A stretch of 64,000 bases of DNA from Salinicola avicenniae (GCF_023736115.1 NZ_JAKQZC010000004.1:62001-126000), one strand, 5' to 3'. Positions 9,144 to 19,088 are shown, counted from the first letter of the stretch. Numbers and translations: made by a program. The notes: generated by a model from the letters alone, not told the origin.

Positions 9144-10241
9144 ATGGATTATCGTTTGCTTGGCCACTCCGGAATGGCCGTCTCCCAACTCGCGCTCGGC
9201 ACCATGTACTTCGGCAACGAAACGCCTGAAGCCGATGCATTCAAGATTCTCGACACCTTCATCGCGAAGGGCGGTACGTTCCTCGACACCTCCGACGTCT
9301 ATGTCGGTGGCGAAGCGGAAGCCGTCGTCGGTCGCTGGCTGGCCAGCCGCCCGCGTGAAGTGACCGATCGCGTCGTGCTGGCGACCAAGGGGCGCTATCC
9401 GACCGGTGAAGAGGTCAATGCCCAGGGGCTCTCGCGTCGCCACCTGCATCGTGCGCTGAACGCGTCGCTCGAGCGTCTGCAGGTCGACACCGTCGATCTC
9501 TATCAGCTCCACGGTACCGACCCGTTGACCTCGATGGAGGAAACGCTGGCGTTCCTGGACGACGCCGTCCGCGCCGGCAAGATCCATTACGTGGGCCTGT
9601 CCAACTTCAACGGCTGGGAGATTCAGCGCATGGTCTCCACCGCGCAAGCGATGGGGCTGACCGTGCCGGTATCGCATCAGCCGCAGTACAACCTGCTCTC
9701 GCGCGAGATCGAGTGGGAGATCGTGCCGGCATCGATGCATAACGGTCTCGGGCTGCTGCCCTGGTCGCCGCTGGCCGGCGGCATGCTGACCGGCAAGTAC
9801 GAACGCAATGGCACCGCGCCCGCCAACACCCGCGCGGGCTCCGACAACCCGCTGCACCAGTGGTCCAGCGCCGAATTTGTCAGTACGGATCGTGCCTGGC
9901 GCGTGATCGACGCGGTGTGCGAGGCAGCGCGCGAACTCGATGCCACGCCGTCTCAGGTCGCGCTGAAATGGTTGATGGATCGACCGGGCGTGACGGCACC
10001 GATCTGCGGCGCGCGCACACTCGAGCACCTCGAGGACAACCTCGGCGCGGTCGAGCTGACGCTTGGCGACGAGATCACCGAGCGGCTGGAAGCGCTGAGT
10101 CGCCCGGTGCCGGAAAACTGCTACCCCTATGGCGATTTCGGCGATGCCATGCGCACGCGTTTCGTCGACAAGGCGGAACATGCGGTCGGCCGGGTCGTGG
10201 GTGGCGGTTCCGATGCACCGCTCAGCGGCAAGCCCAACTGA
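9144..10241 (+). CDS. Aldo/keto reductase
   Basis: 365 residues in a TIM barrel that reduces aldehydes or ketones with NADPH. The catalytic set is visible: Asp and Tyr in LDTSDVYVGGEAE, Lys in VLATKGRY and His in YQLHGTDPL. The cofactor end is marked by GLSNFNGWEI and by LKWLMDRPGVTAPICGARTL. Length fits the large AKR11/AKR13-type soluble enzymes. It is followed after 18 bases by an isochorismatase-like gene, likely one transcript. Physiological substrate unknown. Confidence 0.88.
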   Translation: MDYRLLGHSGMAVSQLALGTMYFGNETPEADAFKILDTFIAKGGTFLDTSDVYVGGEAEAVVGRWLASRPREVTDRVVLATKGRYPTGEEVNAQGLSRRHLHRALNASLERLQVDTVDLYQLHGTDPLTSMEETLAFLDDAVRAGKIHYVGLSNFNGWEIQRMVSTAQAMGLTVPVSHQPQYNLLSREIEWEIVPASMHNGLGLLPWSPLAGGMLTGKYERNGTAPANTRAGSDNPLHQWSSAEFVSTDRAWRVIDAVCEAARELDATPSQVALKWLMDRPGVTAPICGARTLEHLEDNLGAVELTLGDEITERLEALSRPVPENCYPYGDFGDAMRTRFVDKAEHAVGRVVGGGSDAPLSGKPN

Positions 10242-10259
10242 TCGAGACGAGGCACGTTC

Positions 10260-10865
10260 ATGCGTCATGACAGAGCAACCGGCGGTCCCCAGGGGGCCGC
10301 TCGACTCGACCCGGGGCAGGTCCAGGTGCTGTTCGCCGACCTGCAGGGAAAATTGCCCGAGAACAGCCGCACCGTCGCCCCGACATCGATGGCCGAGACG
10401 GCGGCCGGTCTGGCCAAGATAGCCGATCTTCTCGGCCTGCCGATGTGCCACAGCGTGGCCGCGCAGGCGGGTATGGATCCGACCATCATCGCGCCGCTGG
10501 CTCCCTACGCGAACGAAGAGAATACCTATCCGCGCGTCACGGCCGGCGCGCTGATGGATGCCTCGACGCGTCAGGCGCTGGCCGCGGCCCATCGGCCGGT
10601 GCTGATCGTGGCCGGTTTCGCGGCCGAGGTGGTCGTGCTGCAGACGGTGCTGGATGCCGTCGCCGAGGGGTATACCGTCTTCTACGCGGTGGATGCGATC
10701 GGGGCGCTATCGGCGCGTACCGAACAGGCTGTCTTCCGTCAGATGGATGCCGTCGGCGCCATGCCTGCTTCGGTGGCCAGCCTGGCCGCTCGCCTGGCGC
10801 CCGACTTCGATCGTGCCCCCGGTACCGATGTGCTCGAGGTGATGCTGTCGTTACCACACGAGTAA
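10260..10865 (+). CDS. Isochorismatase-like protein lacking the catalytic cysteine
   Basis: 201 residues with the cysteine-hydrolase (isochorismatase/nicotinamidase) fold. The nucleophile-assisting Asp is present (D27 in LFADLQ), but at the position of the catalytic Cys in the G-x-x-x-E-x-C motif the protein reads GFAAEVVVLQT, with Val125 (GTC at 10632-10634). The following helix and the VFYAVDAIGALS segment are normal for the family, so the fold is probably intact while ordinary hydrolase chemistry is not. It lies 18 bases after the aldo/keto reductase. It may bind a ligand or act non-catalytically. Confidence 0.75.
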   Translation: MRHDRATGGPQGAARLDPGQVQVLFADLQGKLPENSRTVAPTSMAETAAGLAKIADLLGLPMCHSVAAQAGMDPTIIAPLAPYANEENTYPRVTAGALMDASTRQALAAAHRPVLIVAGFAAEVVVLQTVLDAVAEGYTVFYAVDAIGALSARTEQAVFRQMDAVGAMPASVASLAARLAPDFDRAPGTDVLEVMLSLPHE

Positions 10866-10927
10866 GTCGGCAACGATGAACCCGCTCCCATGGTGCGGTG
10901 AGATACGCGGTTTGTTGCCGCCCCGGT

Positions 10928-11827
10928 TCAGCACGAGGAAGGTTGCCGCAGGGTATCGAGAACCACACGGAAGGCCGCGGTCTGCTGGCGCCGACTCGGG
11001 TAATAGAGGTGATAGCCCGGAAACGGCTCCGACCAGTCGGGCAGCAGCTCGACCAGCTCACCGTTGGCGAGGGCGGCATCGACCAGACCGTTGGGGAGCT
11101 GCGCCACGCCGGCGCCGCTCAGGCAGGCATCGAGAATCTGCAGCACGCTGTTCATGATCAGCGGTCCGCCGACGCGCACGCGAAACTCGCGCTCGCCGCT
11201 GCCGAATTCCCAGGCGTAGAGCCCGCCATGGGTCGGCAGGCGCAGGTTGATGCAACGATGTTTGGTCAGCTGCTCCGGGGTGGTCGGCGCCTCGTGGCGT
11301 GCCAGATAGTCCGGCGTGGCGACGGTGACCATGCGCATGCGCTCGCCCAGCGGTATCGCGATCATGTCGGCATCGATGGTGCCGCCCAGACGGACGCCGG
11401 CGTCGAAGCGTTCCGCGACGATGTCGGTGAGGCCGTAGTCCGTGGTCAGCTCCAGCGTGATATCCGGATAGCGCGCCAGCAGCGGCCGCAGTCGTGGCCA
11501 CAGCACGTAGCGCGCAGCATATTCGTCCGCGTTGATGCGCACGGTGCCTGCCGGACGTTCGCGCCACTCTGAAGCCGCATCCAGGCAGGTATCTATTTCG
11601 TCGAGTAGTGGGGCGATCTCGCGCAGCAGCTTCTCCCCGGCTTCCGTCCGCGTGACGCTGCGGGTCGTGCGCGTCAGCAGGCGCACGCCGAGTCGCTCTT
11701 CCAGGCCGCGAATGGTCTGGCTGACCGCGGAGGGCGAGACGCCGAGGTGCGCGGCGGCGCGGGTGAAATTGCCCTCGCGGCCCACGGCGACGAAGACGCT
11801 CAGGTCATCCAGGCTGTTTTTGGTCAT
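10928..11827 (-). CDS. LysR-family regulator, paralogue of the one at 23471
   Basis: 299 residues. Helix-turn-helix at about 5-60 (NFTRAAAHLGVSPSAVSQTI), effector domain from about 85. The block [17 protein letters not shown] is shared exactly with the LysR protein at 23471-24388, marking the two as paralogues. The ATG at 11827 begins at the normal LysR N-terminus, and the in-frame extension to 11854 is rejected. It is divergent from the alpha/beta hydrolase at 12081, and the intervening sequence holds nested palindromes suited to LysR binding. Confidence 0.88.
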   Translation of the reverse strand: MTKNSLDDLSVFVAVGREGNFTRAAAHLGVSPSAVSQTIRGLEERLGVRLLTRTTRSVTRTEAGEKLLREIAPLLDEIDTCLDAASEWRERPAGTVRINADEYAARYVLWPRLRPLLARYPDITLELTTDYGLTDIVAERFDAGVRLGGTIDADMIAIPLGERMRMVTVATPDYLARHEAPTTPEQLTKHRCINLRLPTHGGLYAWEFGSGEREFRVRVGGPLIMNSVLQILDACLSGAGVAQLPNGLVDAALANGELVELLPDWSEPFPGYHLYYPSRRQQTAAFRVVLDTLRQPSSC

Positions 11828-11852
11828 GACGCGCCCTGTTGGTCGACACGCC

Positions 11853-11888
11853 AATATTGAAGCTTAGCTTCATACTGAGTTCAATATT
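11853..11888. promoter_or_regulatory. Nested inverted repeats, probable LysR operator
   Basis: An outer pair, AATATTGAA and TTCAATATT, brackets an inner 15-base palindrome, TGAAGCTTAGCTTCA at 11858-11872. An AT-rich TATATAAAA stretch, usable as a -10 element, follows at 11892-11900. The block lies 26 bases outside the LysR start codon and upstream of the divergent hydrolase. Such dyads are typical of LysR regulatory and activation sites. Confidence 0.6.
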
Positions 11889-12080
11889 TTGTATATAAAA
11901 CAGGCAATCGACCTCTGCTACCTTGGTCGATACACGAATCGCCAAGTCGCCGACCGGGCGCGACGGCAGGGCGGCGGCGCGAAATGACGACAGCGCGGCG
12001 GCCAGCCGCTCGCCTTGATGCCGCCGGTGGCGTGGTTTCACGGTTGCAACGTATCGCTTGCGACACGACCGAGGAGGTCA

Positions 12081-13028
12081 ATGATGGACGACTATATTTT
12101 CACACTGAGTGACAAGGTGACGCGTCAGCCGGTCAGTTACGAGAACCGCTTCGGCATCAAGCTGGCGGGCGATCTCTACCGGCCGGCCGATTTCGATGAA
12201 TCGAAATCCTACCCCGCGCTGATCATCGGCGCCCCCTATGGCGGCGTGAAGGAGCAGGGGCCGGGCATCTACGCCAACGAACTGGCGCAGCGCGGTTTCG
12301 TCGCGCTCACCTTCGATCCGTCCTACAACGGTGATTCCGAAGGGCACCCGCGTCGTGTCTCCTCGCCGGAACTGTTCGTCGAGGATTTCCATGCCGGGGT
12401 CGATTTCATCGGTACGCGCCCGGGTATTGATCGCAACCGGATTGGCGTCATCGGCATCTGCGGCTCCGGCGGCTTCGGGCTGAGTGCCGCGCAGGTCGAT
12501 CCGCGCATCAAGGCGGTGGCGACCGTCAGTATGTATGACATCTCGCGCATGCACGCCGAGGGCTTCGCCGGCAGTCTCGACGAAGAGACGCGCAATTCCA
12601 ATCTGGCGATGATGGCCGAGCAGCGCTGGGAAGATTTCGTCAGCGGGCGTCCCAAGTATTCGCCGCGCGGCTCCCCGCTGCAGATCGACGAAGAGACGCC
12701 GGCGATCGGCTGCGAGTTCGGCGAGTTCTACTCGCGCCCGCGTGGCTATCATCCCAACTCCACGACGCAGTTCACCCTGAGTTCGTCGATGGCGTTCATG
12801 AATTTCCCGGTGCTCGACAAGCTCACCTGGATCTCGCCGCGACCGATCCTGCTGGTGATCGGCGAGCACGCGCATTCGCGCTACTTCAGTGAGGACATCC
12901 ATGAGGCCGCCGCGGACCCGAAAGAACTTTATATCGTGCCCGGCGCCAATCACGTCGATCTCTACGACAAGACCGACCTGATTCCCTTCGACAAGCTCGA
13001 GCGCTTCTTCGGCGACGCGTTCGAATAA
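12081..13028 (+). CDS. Alpha/beta hydrolase (YcjY / dienelactone hydrolase-like)
   Basis: 315 residues. Strand-turn blocks YPALIIGAPYGGVKEQG and DFIGTRPGIDRNRIGVIGIC lead to the nucleophile elbow GICGSGGF, where Cys (or the adjacent Ser) would be the nucleophile, as in the YcjY group. A late His in GANHVDLYD completes the likely triad. The ATG at 12081 is immediately followed by a second ATG at 12084; GAGGAGG at 12071-12077 supports either. It is divergent from the LysR gene and so probably its target. Substrate not identifiable. Confidence 0.8.
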   Translation: MMDDYIFTLSDKVTRQPVSYENRFGIKLAGDLYRPADFDESKSYPALIIGAPYGGVKEQGPGIYANELAQRGFVALTFDPSYNGDSEGHPRRVSSPELFVEDFHAGVDFIGTRPGIDRNRIGVIGICGSGGFGLSAAQVDPRIKAVATVSMYDISRMHAEGFAGSLDEETRNSNLAMMAEQRWEDFVSGRPKYSPRGSPLQIDEETPAIGCEFGEFYSRPRGYHPNSTTQFTLSSSMAFMNFPVLDKLTWISPRPILLVIGEHAHSRYFSEDIHEAAADPKELYIVPGANHVDLYDKTDLIPFDKLERFFGDAFE

Positions 13029-13043
13029 GGGCCGCTGGCCCAT

Positions 13044-13082
13044 ACGACGACGGGGCGCCCCGAGTGGACGCCCCGTCGTCGT
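13044..13082 (+). terminator. Long GC-rich hairpin terminator
   Basis: Fourteen-base perfect arms (ACGACGACGGGGCG and its complement) with an 11-base loop, 15 bases after the hydrolase stop codon. Only a weak T stretch follows, but strength and position argue for transcription termination. Confidence 0.6.
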
Positions 13083-13131
13083 TCACGCTGTCCTCTGTGA
13101 TGTAACGTTTTTCTGTGGAAGGAGTTGCGAG

Positions 13132-13899
13132 ATGAATGTCAGCTACGATTTCAGTGGTCAGGTCGCTCTGGTTACCGGCGCCAGCGCCGGCATGGGGCTG
13201 GCCGCGACACGGGCGTTCGCCAAGGCCGGTGCGTCGGTGGTGATGGGCGATGTCGATGAGTCTGCCCTCAACGCGCTGGCCGAGGAACTCAAGGCGGCCG
13301 GCCATCAGGTACTGCCGGTGGTCTGCGATGTCTCCGACGATGCCCAGGTGTCGGCGATGATCGAGAAGGCCGTCGCGACCTTCGGCAAGCTCGATATGGC
13401 GTACAACAACGCCGGCGTACAGCCGGTCCCCGCGGAGATGGCAGATCAGTCGCTCGACGACTACGAGCGGGTGATGGGTATCAACCTGCGCGGCGTCTGG
13501 TCCTGCATGCGCCATGAGCTGGCGCAGATGCGCAAGCAGGGCAGCGGCGCGATCGTCAACTGCTCCTCGGTCGGTGGTCTCGTCGGTGGCAAGGCGCTGG
13601 GCGCCTACTACGGCTCCAAGCATGGGGTGATCGGCCTGACCAAAACCGCAGCCATGGACTATGCCGCCCAGGGCATTCGGATCAACGCGGTCTGCCCCGG
13701 GGCGATCGGCACGCCGATGGTGGCCAAGATGCTCGAGGAGCAAAAGGAGGCCATGGACGAGTTCATGAAACTGCAGGCGATCGGACGCCTTGGCACGACC
13801 GATGAGGTCGCCCAGGCGGTGCTGTGGCTGTGCAGCGATGCGGCCAGCTTTGTCACTGGCACGTCTCTGGCCGTGGATGGCTGCTTTACCGCCAACTGA
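13132..13899 (+). CDS. SDR-family oxidoreductase
   Basis: 255 residues, classical short-chain dehydrogenase. The cofactor motif is TGASAGMG (about 15-22) with Asp after the second strand (GDVDE), suggesting NAD. NNAG follows, then the catalytic Ser in NCSSVGG and the YxxxK pair in YYGSK. The C-terminus ends with the usual VDGCFTAN. It closely resembles the SDR at 20668-21429 and both probably derive from one ancestor. It stands between two strong hairpins and so forms its own transcription unit. Substrate unknown. Confidence 0.88.
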   Translation: MNVSYDFSGQVALVTGASAGMGLAATRAFAKAGASVVMGDVDESALNALAEELKAAGHQVLPVVCDVSDDAQVSAMIEKAVATFGKLDMAYNNAGVQPVPAEMADQSLDDYERVMGINLRGVWSCMRHELAQMRKQGSGAIVNCSSVGGLVGGKALGAYYGSKHGVIGLTKTAAMDYAAQGIRINAVCPGAIGTPMVAKMLEEQKEAMDEFMKLQAIGRLGTTDEVAQAVLWLCSDAASFVTGTSLAVDGCFTAN

Positions 13900-13938
13900 T
13901 CGCCATGGACCGGTGCCGCGCGCGTCGGTCGACAACGC

Positions 13939-13973
13939 AAGGCCGCGACGGGTTTCTCGCCCGTCGCGGCCTT
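13939..13973. terminator. Bidirectional hairpin terminator
   Basis: Perfect 14-base arms (AAGGCCGCGACGGG and complement) around a 7-base loop, between the SDR gene and the convergent MFS gene. It can serve both strands. Confidence 0.7.
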
Positions 13974-14032
13974 GTCGTATTGGCGGGGGACTCGCCGGCT
14001 CCCTTGCCCTGCGCCAGGGGCGATGCGTGGGC

Positions 14033-15220
14033 TCAGCCGGTGCTGGAGAGGTGACGACGACAGAGCGCCCAGACAGCGGCGGCGATCAGGATGATCGCGC
14101 CCTGGACGAGCATCAGCAGCGACCAGCCGCCGATCGACCACAGCACGCCGGCAAGCAGCGACCCCAGCGCGCCGCCAACGAAGTTGCAGAAGACGAAAGC
14201 GGTGTTGAGCCGACTGCGCGAAGCCGGTTCGATCGACAGCAGTCGGGTCTGGTTGAGTACGTTGAGACTCTGGATCGCGATATCGATCAAGAGCACCGCG
14301 AGCAGAATCCAGATGATCCGATGCTGGCCGAGCGCGGCGAGTGCCAGGGAGGCCAGTGCGAGCAGTAGCGCCGCGCCGGTCGCCGGGTAGGTGAGCCCTC
14401 GGTCGTGTAACTTGCCCGCTTTGCGTGCGGCGAGGGCGCCCGCGAGGCCGACCAGACCGACCAGGCCGATCTGGGTCACCGAGTAATCGAAGGGCGCGGC
14501 GCTGAGCAGGAAGGTCAGTCCGGTCCAGAACATGGTGAAGACCCCGAAGGCACAGGCGCCGATGGCCAGGATGGCGCGGACGGCGCGATAGCGGCGAACG
14601 GGACCTGCCACGGAGAGCAGCAATCTGCCGTACCCCAGACGCTCGCGCGGCAGGTCGGCGGGCAGGCGGCGTGCCAGCAGCAGCGCCAGGCCAAACGTCA
14701 CGGCGGCTGCGAGGAAGTAGATCGAACGCCAGCCGAAGGCATCGGCGAGCAGGCCGCTGACCGTGCGCGAGAGCAGAATGCCGGTCAACAGGCCCGAGAC
14801 GATCGAACCGACCACCTTGCCGCGCTGCGCTTCGTCGGCGAGATCGCCCGCGAGCGGGATCAGAATCTGTCCGGAGACGGTGGTCAGACCGACGGCAGCG
14901 AAGGCCGCCAGCAGAACGCCATAGCTCGGCGCTAACGCACTGGCGAGCAGCGAGACCGCTGCCGCCGTCAGCACCAGGGGAATCAGCTTGCGCCGGTCGA
15001 GCGTGTCGCCGAGCGGCACCAGCAGCAGTATTCCGGTCGCGTAGCCGAGCTGGGTGACGGTGATCAGCAGGCCGGCGGCCGAGTAAGAGAATCCCAGCGT
15101 GTCGGCGATGTTGTCGAGCAGCGGCTGCGCCCAGTAGAGATTGCCGACGGCAAAGCCGCCGGTCACGGCGAACAGCAGCGTCATCGCCGGCGTCATGCCG
15201 CGGGTATCGTATCGTTGCAT
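14033..15220 (-). CDS. MFS transporter
   Basis: 395 residues with twelve predicted membrane helices. The N-terminus (VTGGFAVGNLYWAQPLLDNI) and the loop LGDTLDRRKLIPLVL resemble the YgaY-like group of MFS exporters. It is unrelated in detail to the tandem pair at 6-8.5 kb. It faces the SDR gene tail to tail and shares the hairpin at 13939. No adjacent regulator. Substrate unknown. Confidence 0.85.
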   Translation of the reverse strand: MQRYDTRGMTPAMTLLFAVTGGFAVGNLYWAQPLLDNIADTLGFSYSAAGLLITVTQLGYATGILLLVPLGDTLDRRKLIPLVLTAAAVSLLASALAPSYGVLLAAFAAVGLTTVSGQILIPLAGDLADEAQRGKVVGSIVSGLLTGILLSRTVSGLLADAFGWRSIYFLAAAVTFGLALLLARRLPADLPRERLGYGRLLLSVAGPVRRYRAVRAILAIGACAFGVFTMFWTGLTFLLSAAPFDYSVTQIGLVGLVGLAGALAARKAGKLHDRGLTYPATGAALLLALASLALAALGQHRIIWILLAVLLIDIAIQSLNVLNQTRLLSIEPASRSRLNTAFVFCNFVGGALGSLLAGVLWSIGGWSLLMLVQGAIILIAAAVWALCRRHLSSTG

Positions 15221-15424
15221 GAAGTGTCCAGTTGGATTGCCGACGCGCTGAGGCGTACGGCTGACGGCGGTCGTCGACAGAGGTGACGCTATGGAGGTGA
15301 CGCTATTGTAGCGGCCGCGACCGCGGTTGACGGCGTCGCCAGGGCGATAGCATTTATCGGTTCAGTTCATGAATGGGAGGCCGGCTGACGCGTGAATTGG
15401 CGGCGACGGTGCAGGCGACTGCCT

Positions 15425-15460
15425 AAAAAAATCGCGCCGGGCAAAAGCCTCGGCGCGATC
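15425..15460 (-). terminator. Intrinsic terminator of the molybdenum hydroxylase operon
   Basis: On the minus strand, ATCGCGCCG arms around a short inner GGC/GCC stem are followed by a run of seven T (15425-15431 read in complement). It lies 40 bases past the cytochrome stop codon. Confidence 0.85.
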
Positions 15461-15500
15461 CTGTCAGCGGTGAACGCGAAGGCGTTCGGACCCTGGCGGT

Positions 15501-16820
15501 TTAATGCGCGGGTCCGGCTCGTCGCTCGGCGACCTCATCGGCGGTTACCGTGCCTTCCTTGTCACCGAAGTGGGCCAGCACGTAGTTGGCAACGGCCGCG
15601 ATGTCGGTATCCGAATAGACGCCACCGAAGCCGGGCATGCGCTGCGTCACACCATCGATCTCGATGCTGGTGCCGCGCAGCAGCACCTGGATCAGTGCCG
15701 TACCGGTCGGATCGTTGACGCTGCTGCTGCCGCCGAGCGACGCGTACTCGGTCTGGCGACCGATGCCGTTCCACTGGTGGCAGCCGGCGCAGTCGCCCTC
15801 GAACAGGCGTCGGCCGTGCGGGTCCTCGACCGGCGCATCGTCGCCCGGCAGCACGGCGTTGGAGGCCTCGACGGCGGCCGGCGTCACGTTGACCGTGACG
15901 TTGCGGTCGCCCTGCTCGGGCTCGACGCTGCGCAGGTAAGCGATCAGCGCATCGATATCGCCGTCGGTCAGGTGCTGGAGGCTGTATTCGACAACTTCCG
16001 CCATCGGGCCGGAGGCCGAGCTACGTCCCGGGGCGTGGCCGCGCGACAGATAGCCTCTGAGCTGATCGTCGCTCCACGAGCCGATGCCGTAGAGCGAGTC
16101 GGACGTGGTGTTGTAGGCCTTCCAGCCCTGTACCTCGGTACCGGCGAGATAGTCGTGCGACTGCATGGCAAAGCCGATGTTACGCGGCGTGTGGCACTCG
16201 CCGCAGTGACCCAGCGGCCCGGCCAGATAAGCACCTCGATTCCACGCGTCGCTCTGGTCCGAATCCGGTGTGAAACGCGTTTCGTCGAAGAAGGCGAGAT
16301 TCCAGAACGCCATGCCCCAGCGCTGATTGAAGGGGAACGAGAGCGAGTTTTCCGGCGTCGGCTGGTTGACCGGCGGCAGCGATTCGAGATAGGCCTTGAT
16401 GGCGAGAATGTCGTCGCGGCTCATGCCGGTGTACGAGGTATAGGGCATAGCCGGGTAGAGGTGACCCTCCGAGCCCACGCCCTCGCGGACTGCCGCGACG
16501 AAGGCCTCGTCACTCCATTTGCCGATGCCGGTCTCCTCATCCGGGGTCAGGTTGGTCGCGTAGATCGTCCCGAAAGGCAGCTGGAACGGTCGCCCGCCGG
16601 CGAACGGCGTACCGCCTTTCTCGGTATGACAGGCGGCACAGTCGGCCGCTTTGGTCAGGTACTCGCCCCGCGACATGTCGTCCGGCAGGTCCTGAGCGGC
16701 GCCGGCGATCGGCGGCGTCGGTTCCGGCCCTTCGGGCTTGAGCAGACGATAGGCGACAAAGGCGACGGCCACGATCACGACGATGGCAACCGCGCCGCCC
16801 GCCAACTTACGAAATTTCAT
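15501..16820 (-). CDS. Triheme c-type cytochrome, electron acceptor subunit
   Basis: 439 residues. One N-terminal membrane anchor (about 8-27) is followed by three cytochrome c domains with heme-binding CAACH (61-65), CGECH (206-210) and CAGCH (344-348). This layout matches the cytochrome subunits that take electrons from periplasmic alcohol or aldehyde dehydrogenases. It is the last gene of a three-gene minus-strand operon, 24 bases after the molybdopterin subunit. The ATG at 16820 has a GGAG site eight bases upstream; the TTG just before it is ignored. Confidence 0.9.
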   Translation of the reverse strand: MKFRKLAGGAVAIVVIVAVAFVAYRLLKPEGPEPTPPIAGAAQDLPDDMSRGEYLTKAADCAACHTEKGGTPFAGGRPFQLPFGTIYATNLTPDEETGIGKWSDEAFVAAVREGVGSEGHLYPAMPYTSYTGMSRDDILAIKAYLESLPPVNQPTPENSLSFPFNQRWGMAFWNLAFFDETRFTPDSDQSDAWNRGAYLAGPLGHCGECHTPRNIGFAMQSHDYLAGTEVQGWKAYNTTSDSLYGIGSWSDDQLRGYLSRGHAPGRSSASGPMAEVVEYSLQHLTDGDIDALIAYLRSVEPEQGDRNVTVNVTPAAVEASNAVLPGDDAPVEDPHGRRLFEGDCAGCHQWNGIGRQTEYASLGGSSSVNDPTGTALIQVLLRGTSIEIDGVTQRMPGFGGVYSDTDIAAVANYVLAHFGDKEGTVTADEVAERRAGPAH

Positions 16821-16844
16821 CAACGATTCTCCAGAAGGCGAGCG

Positions 16845-19088
16845 TCAGGACGTGGCCACGCTGCCGCCGAGCGGCAGGCTGTGGTAAGCGTGTCCGGTCA
16901 TGGCGGCGAGCGCGTTGGCGACCGCCGGGGCGGCCGGCGGTACACCGGGTTCTCCGACGCCGGAAGGGGCGTTGGAAGATGGCACGATATGCACGTCGAA
17001 CTGCGGCGTGGCATTCATGCGCATGACCGGATAATCGTTGAAATTGCTTTGCACCACGCTGCCTGCCTCGAAGACGATGCCTTGACGCAGGAACGAGAGC
17101 CCAAAGCCGAAGCCGCCCTCCATCTGCGCACGAATGACGTCAGGGTTGATGGCGACACCGCAGTCGATGGCCGTGACGACACGGTCCACGACATAGCTGC
17201 CATCCGTGTGCAGGGTGACTTCGGCGACATGGGCTACCACGGTGCCGAAAGAGGTGCGCAGGGCCATGCCTCGATGGCGACGTTCACCGTTTTCGCCCTC
17301 GGGGAGCGGCGTATCCCAGTTCGACTTTTCCGCGACGAGATCCAGCACGGCCAGCGCGCGCGGGTTGTTGCCGAGCATCGAACGGCGGAATTGGTAAGGG
17401 TCCTGGCCGGTGGCGCGGGCGGCCTCGTCGATCTGCGTCTCGCCGACGAAGGCGGTGTGGGTGTGGCCGACCGAGCGCAGCCAGACCACCGGTACCGGGA
17501 AGGTCGTCGGATTGTGCTGCTCGACGCGCAGGTTGGGCACGTCGTAGTCCATCTCTTTCGCCCCCTCGACGAGGCTGTCGTCGACCGCACCTTCTGGCAT
17601 CTCCATGAAACTCTGACCGACGATGCGCCAGTGCCAGGAGAGCAGCTTGCCGGCATCGTCGAGCACCATGCGCGACTTCTGCACCGTCAGCGGCCGGTAT
17701 TGGGTTGCGCGCATGTCATCCTCGCGCATCCAGACCAGTTTGATCGGGGCCTCGATGCCTTGATCGCGCGCGGTGCGGGCCAGCGTCACCGCCTCGCGGA
17801 CATAGTCGGAACGGGCATTGGCCCGACGGCCGAAGCTGCCGCCGGCATAGAGCTGGTGAATCGAGACCTGCTCGGTTTCGAAGCCGAGGATCTCGGCAGC
17901 TGCGCTCTGGTCACCGGTGTGCCACTGTTCGCCGTTGTAGATATCGCAACGGTCGCCCTGTAAATCGACCAGACAGTTCATCGGCTCCATGGCCGAGTGC
18001 GCCAGGTAGGGCTGTTCGTAGACGGCTTCGATGACCGTGCCGCCCTCGGGGGCGTCGTCCAGCAGGGTGCCGCGCGCTTCGGCGACGATACCCGGTTGCT
18101 CGGCGAGGTCGCGAAACGCGCTCAGGATCGCTTCGGAACCGACCGTCAGCGCCTGGCTGTCGTCCCAGGTGATCTTCAGCGCACCGCGCCCCTGGCGGGC
18201 GACCCAGGTGTTGTGGGCGAGTACCGCCACGCCACCCTGAATCTTGTCGTCACCCGGCACCTCGACCACGGCGACGACACCGGGGATGGCCTCGGCCTGG
18301 CTGCTGTCGACGGACTGGACCTTGCCCCACAGCTTCGGCGGGTGAGCGATCACGGCGACCAGCATGCCGGGAAGTTTCTTGTCCTGGGTGAAGATCGCGC
18401 TGCCATTGGTCTTGGCCGGCACGTCGACACGCGGTGTGCCTTGCTCCGCGCCGATCAGGCGGAAGTCGTCCGGGGACTTGAGCTGGACATTCTCGGGGAC
18501 CGGCAGCTCGGCGGCATCTGCCAGTAGATCGCGATAGGCGATGCGCTGGCCACTGGCCTCGTGCACGACTACGCCATCGGTGACGCTGAGCGATGCGGGT
18601 TCCACCTGCCAGCGTCGGGCGGCGGCGTTGACCAGCATCTGCCGAGCGGTTGCGGCGGCCTCGCGCATCTGGTTCCAGGCGCCGGCCATGGCGGTGCTGC
18701 CCCCGGTGCCCTGGACGGGGCGACCGAAGACGGCCTCGAGTATTGGGTTGGCGTAGCGCAGGTCGGCCGGGGAGCCCACCACGCTGACGTCACGCATGGG
18801 CACGTCGAGTTCTTCGGCGGCCAATGTCGCGAGCCCGGTGAAGGTGCCCTGACCCATCTCGAGGTAGCTCGAGACGACCGTGACCTTGCCGGCCTCGTCG
18901 ATGCGGATGAAGGCGTTGGGTGCGAAGGCGTCGGCGGCGGCTTCGCTGGCCAGCGAAGCCGCGTTGGCGATGCCGCTCTTCAAGCTCACGGCGAGGGTTA
19001 ATGCCGCGCCCATGCCGCCGAGAAACTGCCGGCGTGACAGGCCGACAAACCCGTCATGGGGCTCGTGGCGAGTGGAATTACGCTTCAT
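16845..19088 (-). CDS. Tat-exported molybdopterin-binding aldehyde/N-heterocycle oxidoreductase subunit (IorB-like)
   Basis: 747 residues. The N-terminus carries a twin-arginine signal (SRRQFLGG, then a hydrophobic segment), placing it in the periplasm. The rest is the xanthine dehydrogenase-family molybdenum domain pair, with the catalytic Glu in [13 protein letters not shown] near the C-terminus and the MCD-binding GGSFGRR segment. The split form with a separate 2Fe-2S subunit and a cytochrome resembles isoquinoline oxidoreductase IorAB and acetic-acid-bacterial aldehyde dehydrogenases. The start overlaps the upstream 2Fe-2S gene by 11 bases. Substrate uncertain. Confidence 0.88.
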   Translation of the reverse strand: MKRNSTRHEPHDGFVGLSRRQFLGGMGAALTLAVSLKSGIANAASLASEAAADAFAPNAFIRIDEAGKVTVVSSYLEMGQGTFTGLATLAAEELDVPMRDVSVVGSPADLRYANPILEAVFGRPVQGTGGSTAMAGAWNQMREAAATARQMLVNAAARRWQVEPASLSVTDGVVVHEASGQRIAYRDLLADAAELPVPENVQLKSPDDFRLIGAEQGTPRVDVPAKTNGSAIFTQDKKLPGMLVAVIAHPPKLWGKVQSVDSSQAEAIPGVVAVVEVPGDDKIQGGVAVLAHNTWVARQGRGALKITWDDSQALTVGSEAILSAFRDLAEQPGIVAEARGTLLDDAPEGGTVIEAVYEQPYLAHSAMEPMNCLVDLQGDRCDIYNGEQWHTGDQSAAAEILGFETEQVSIHQLYAGGSFGRRANARSDYVREAVTLARTARDQGIEAPIKLVWMREDDMRATQYRPLTVQKSRMVLDDAGKLLSWHWRIVGQSFMEMPEGAVDDSLVEGAKEMDYDVPNLRVEQHNPTTFPVPVVWLRSVGHTHTAFVGETQIDEAARATGQDPYQFRRSMLGNNPRALAVLDLVAEKSNWDTPLPEGENGERRHRGMALRTSFGTVVAHVAEVTLHTDGSYVVDRVVTAIDCGVAINPDVIRAQMEGGFGFGLSFLRQGIVFEAGSVVQSNFNDYPVMRMNATPQFDVHIVPSSNAPSGVGEPGVPPAAPAVANALAAMTGHAYHSLPLGGSVATS

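Noticed and set aside
15504-17963. Very long open frame antisense to the molybdenum hydroxylase and cytochrome genes
   Set aside because: It shadows clearly conserved genes on the minus strand and shows the low-complexity composition typical of GC-rich antisense frames.
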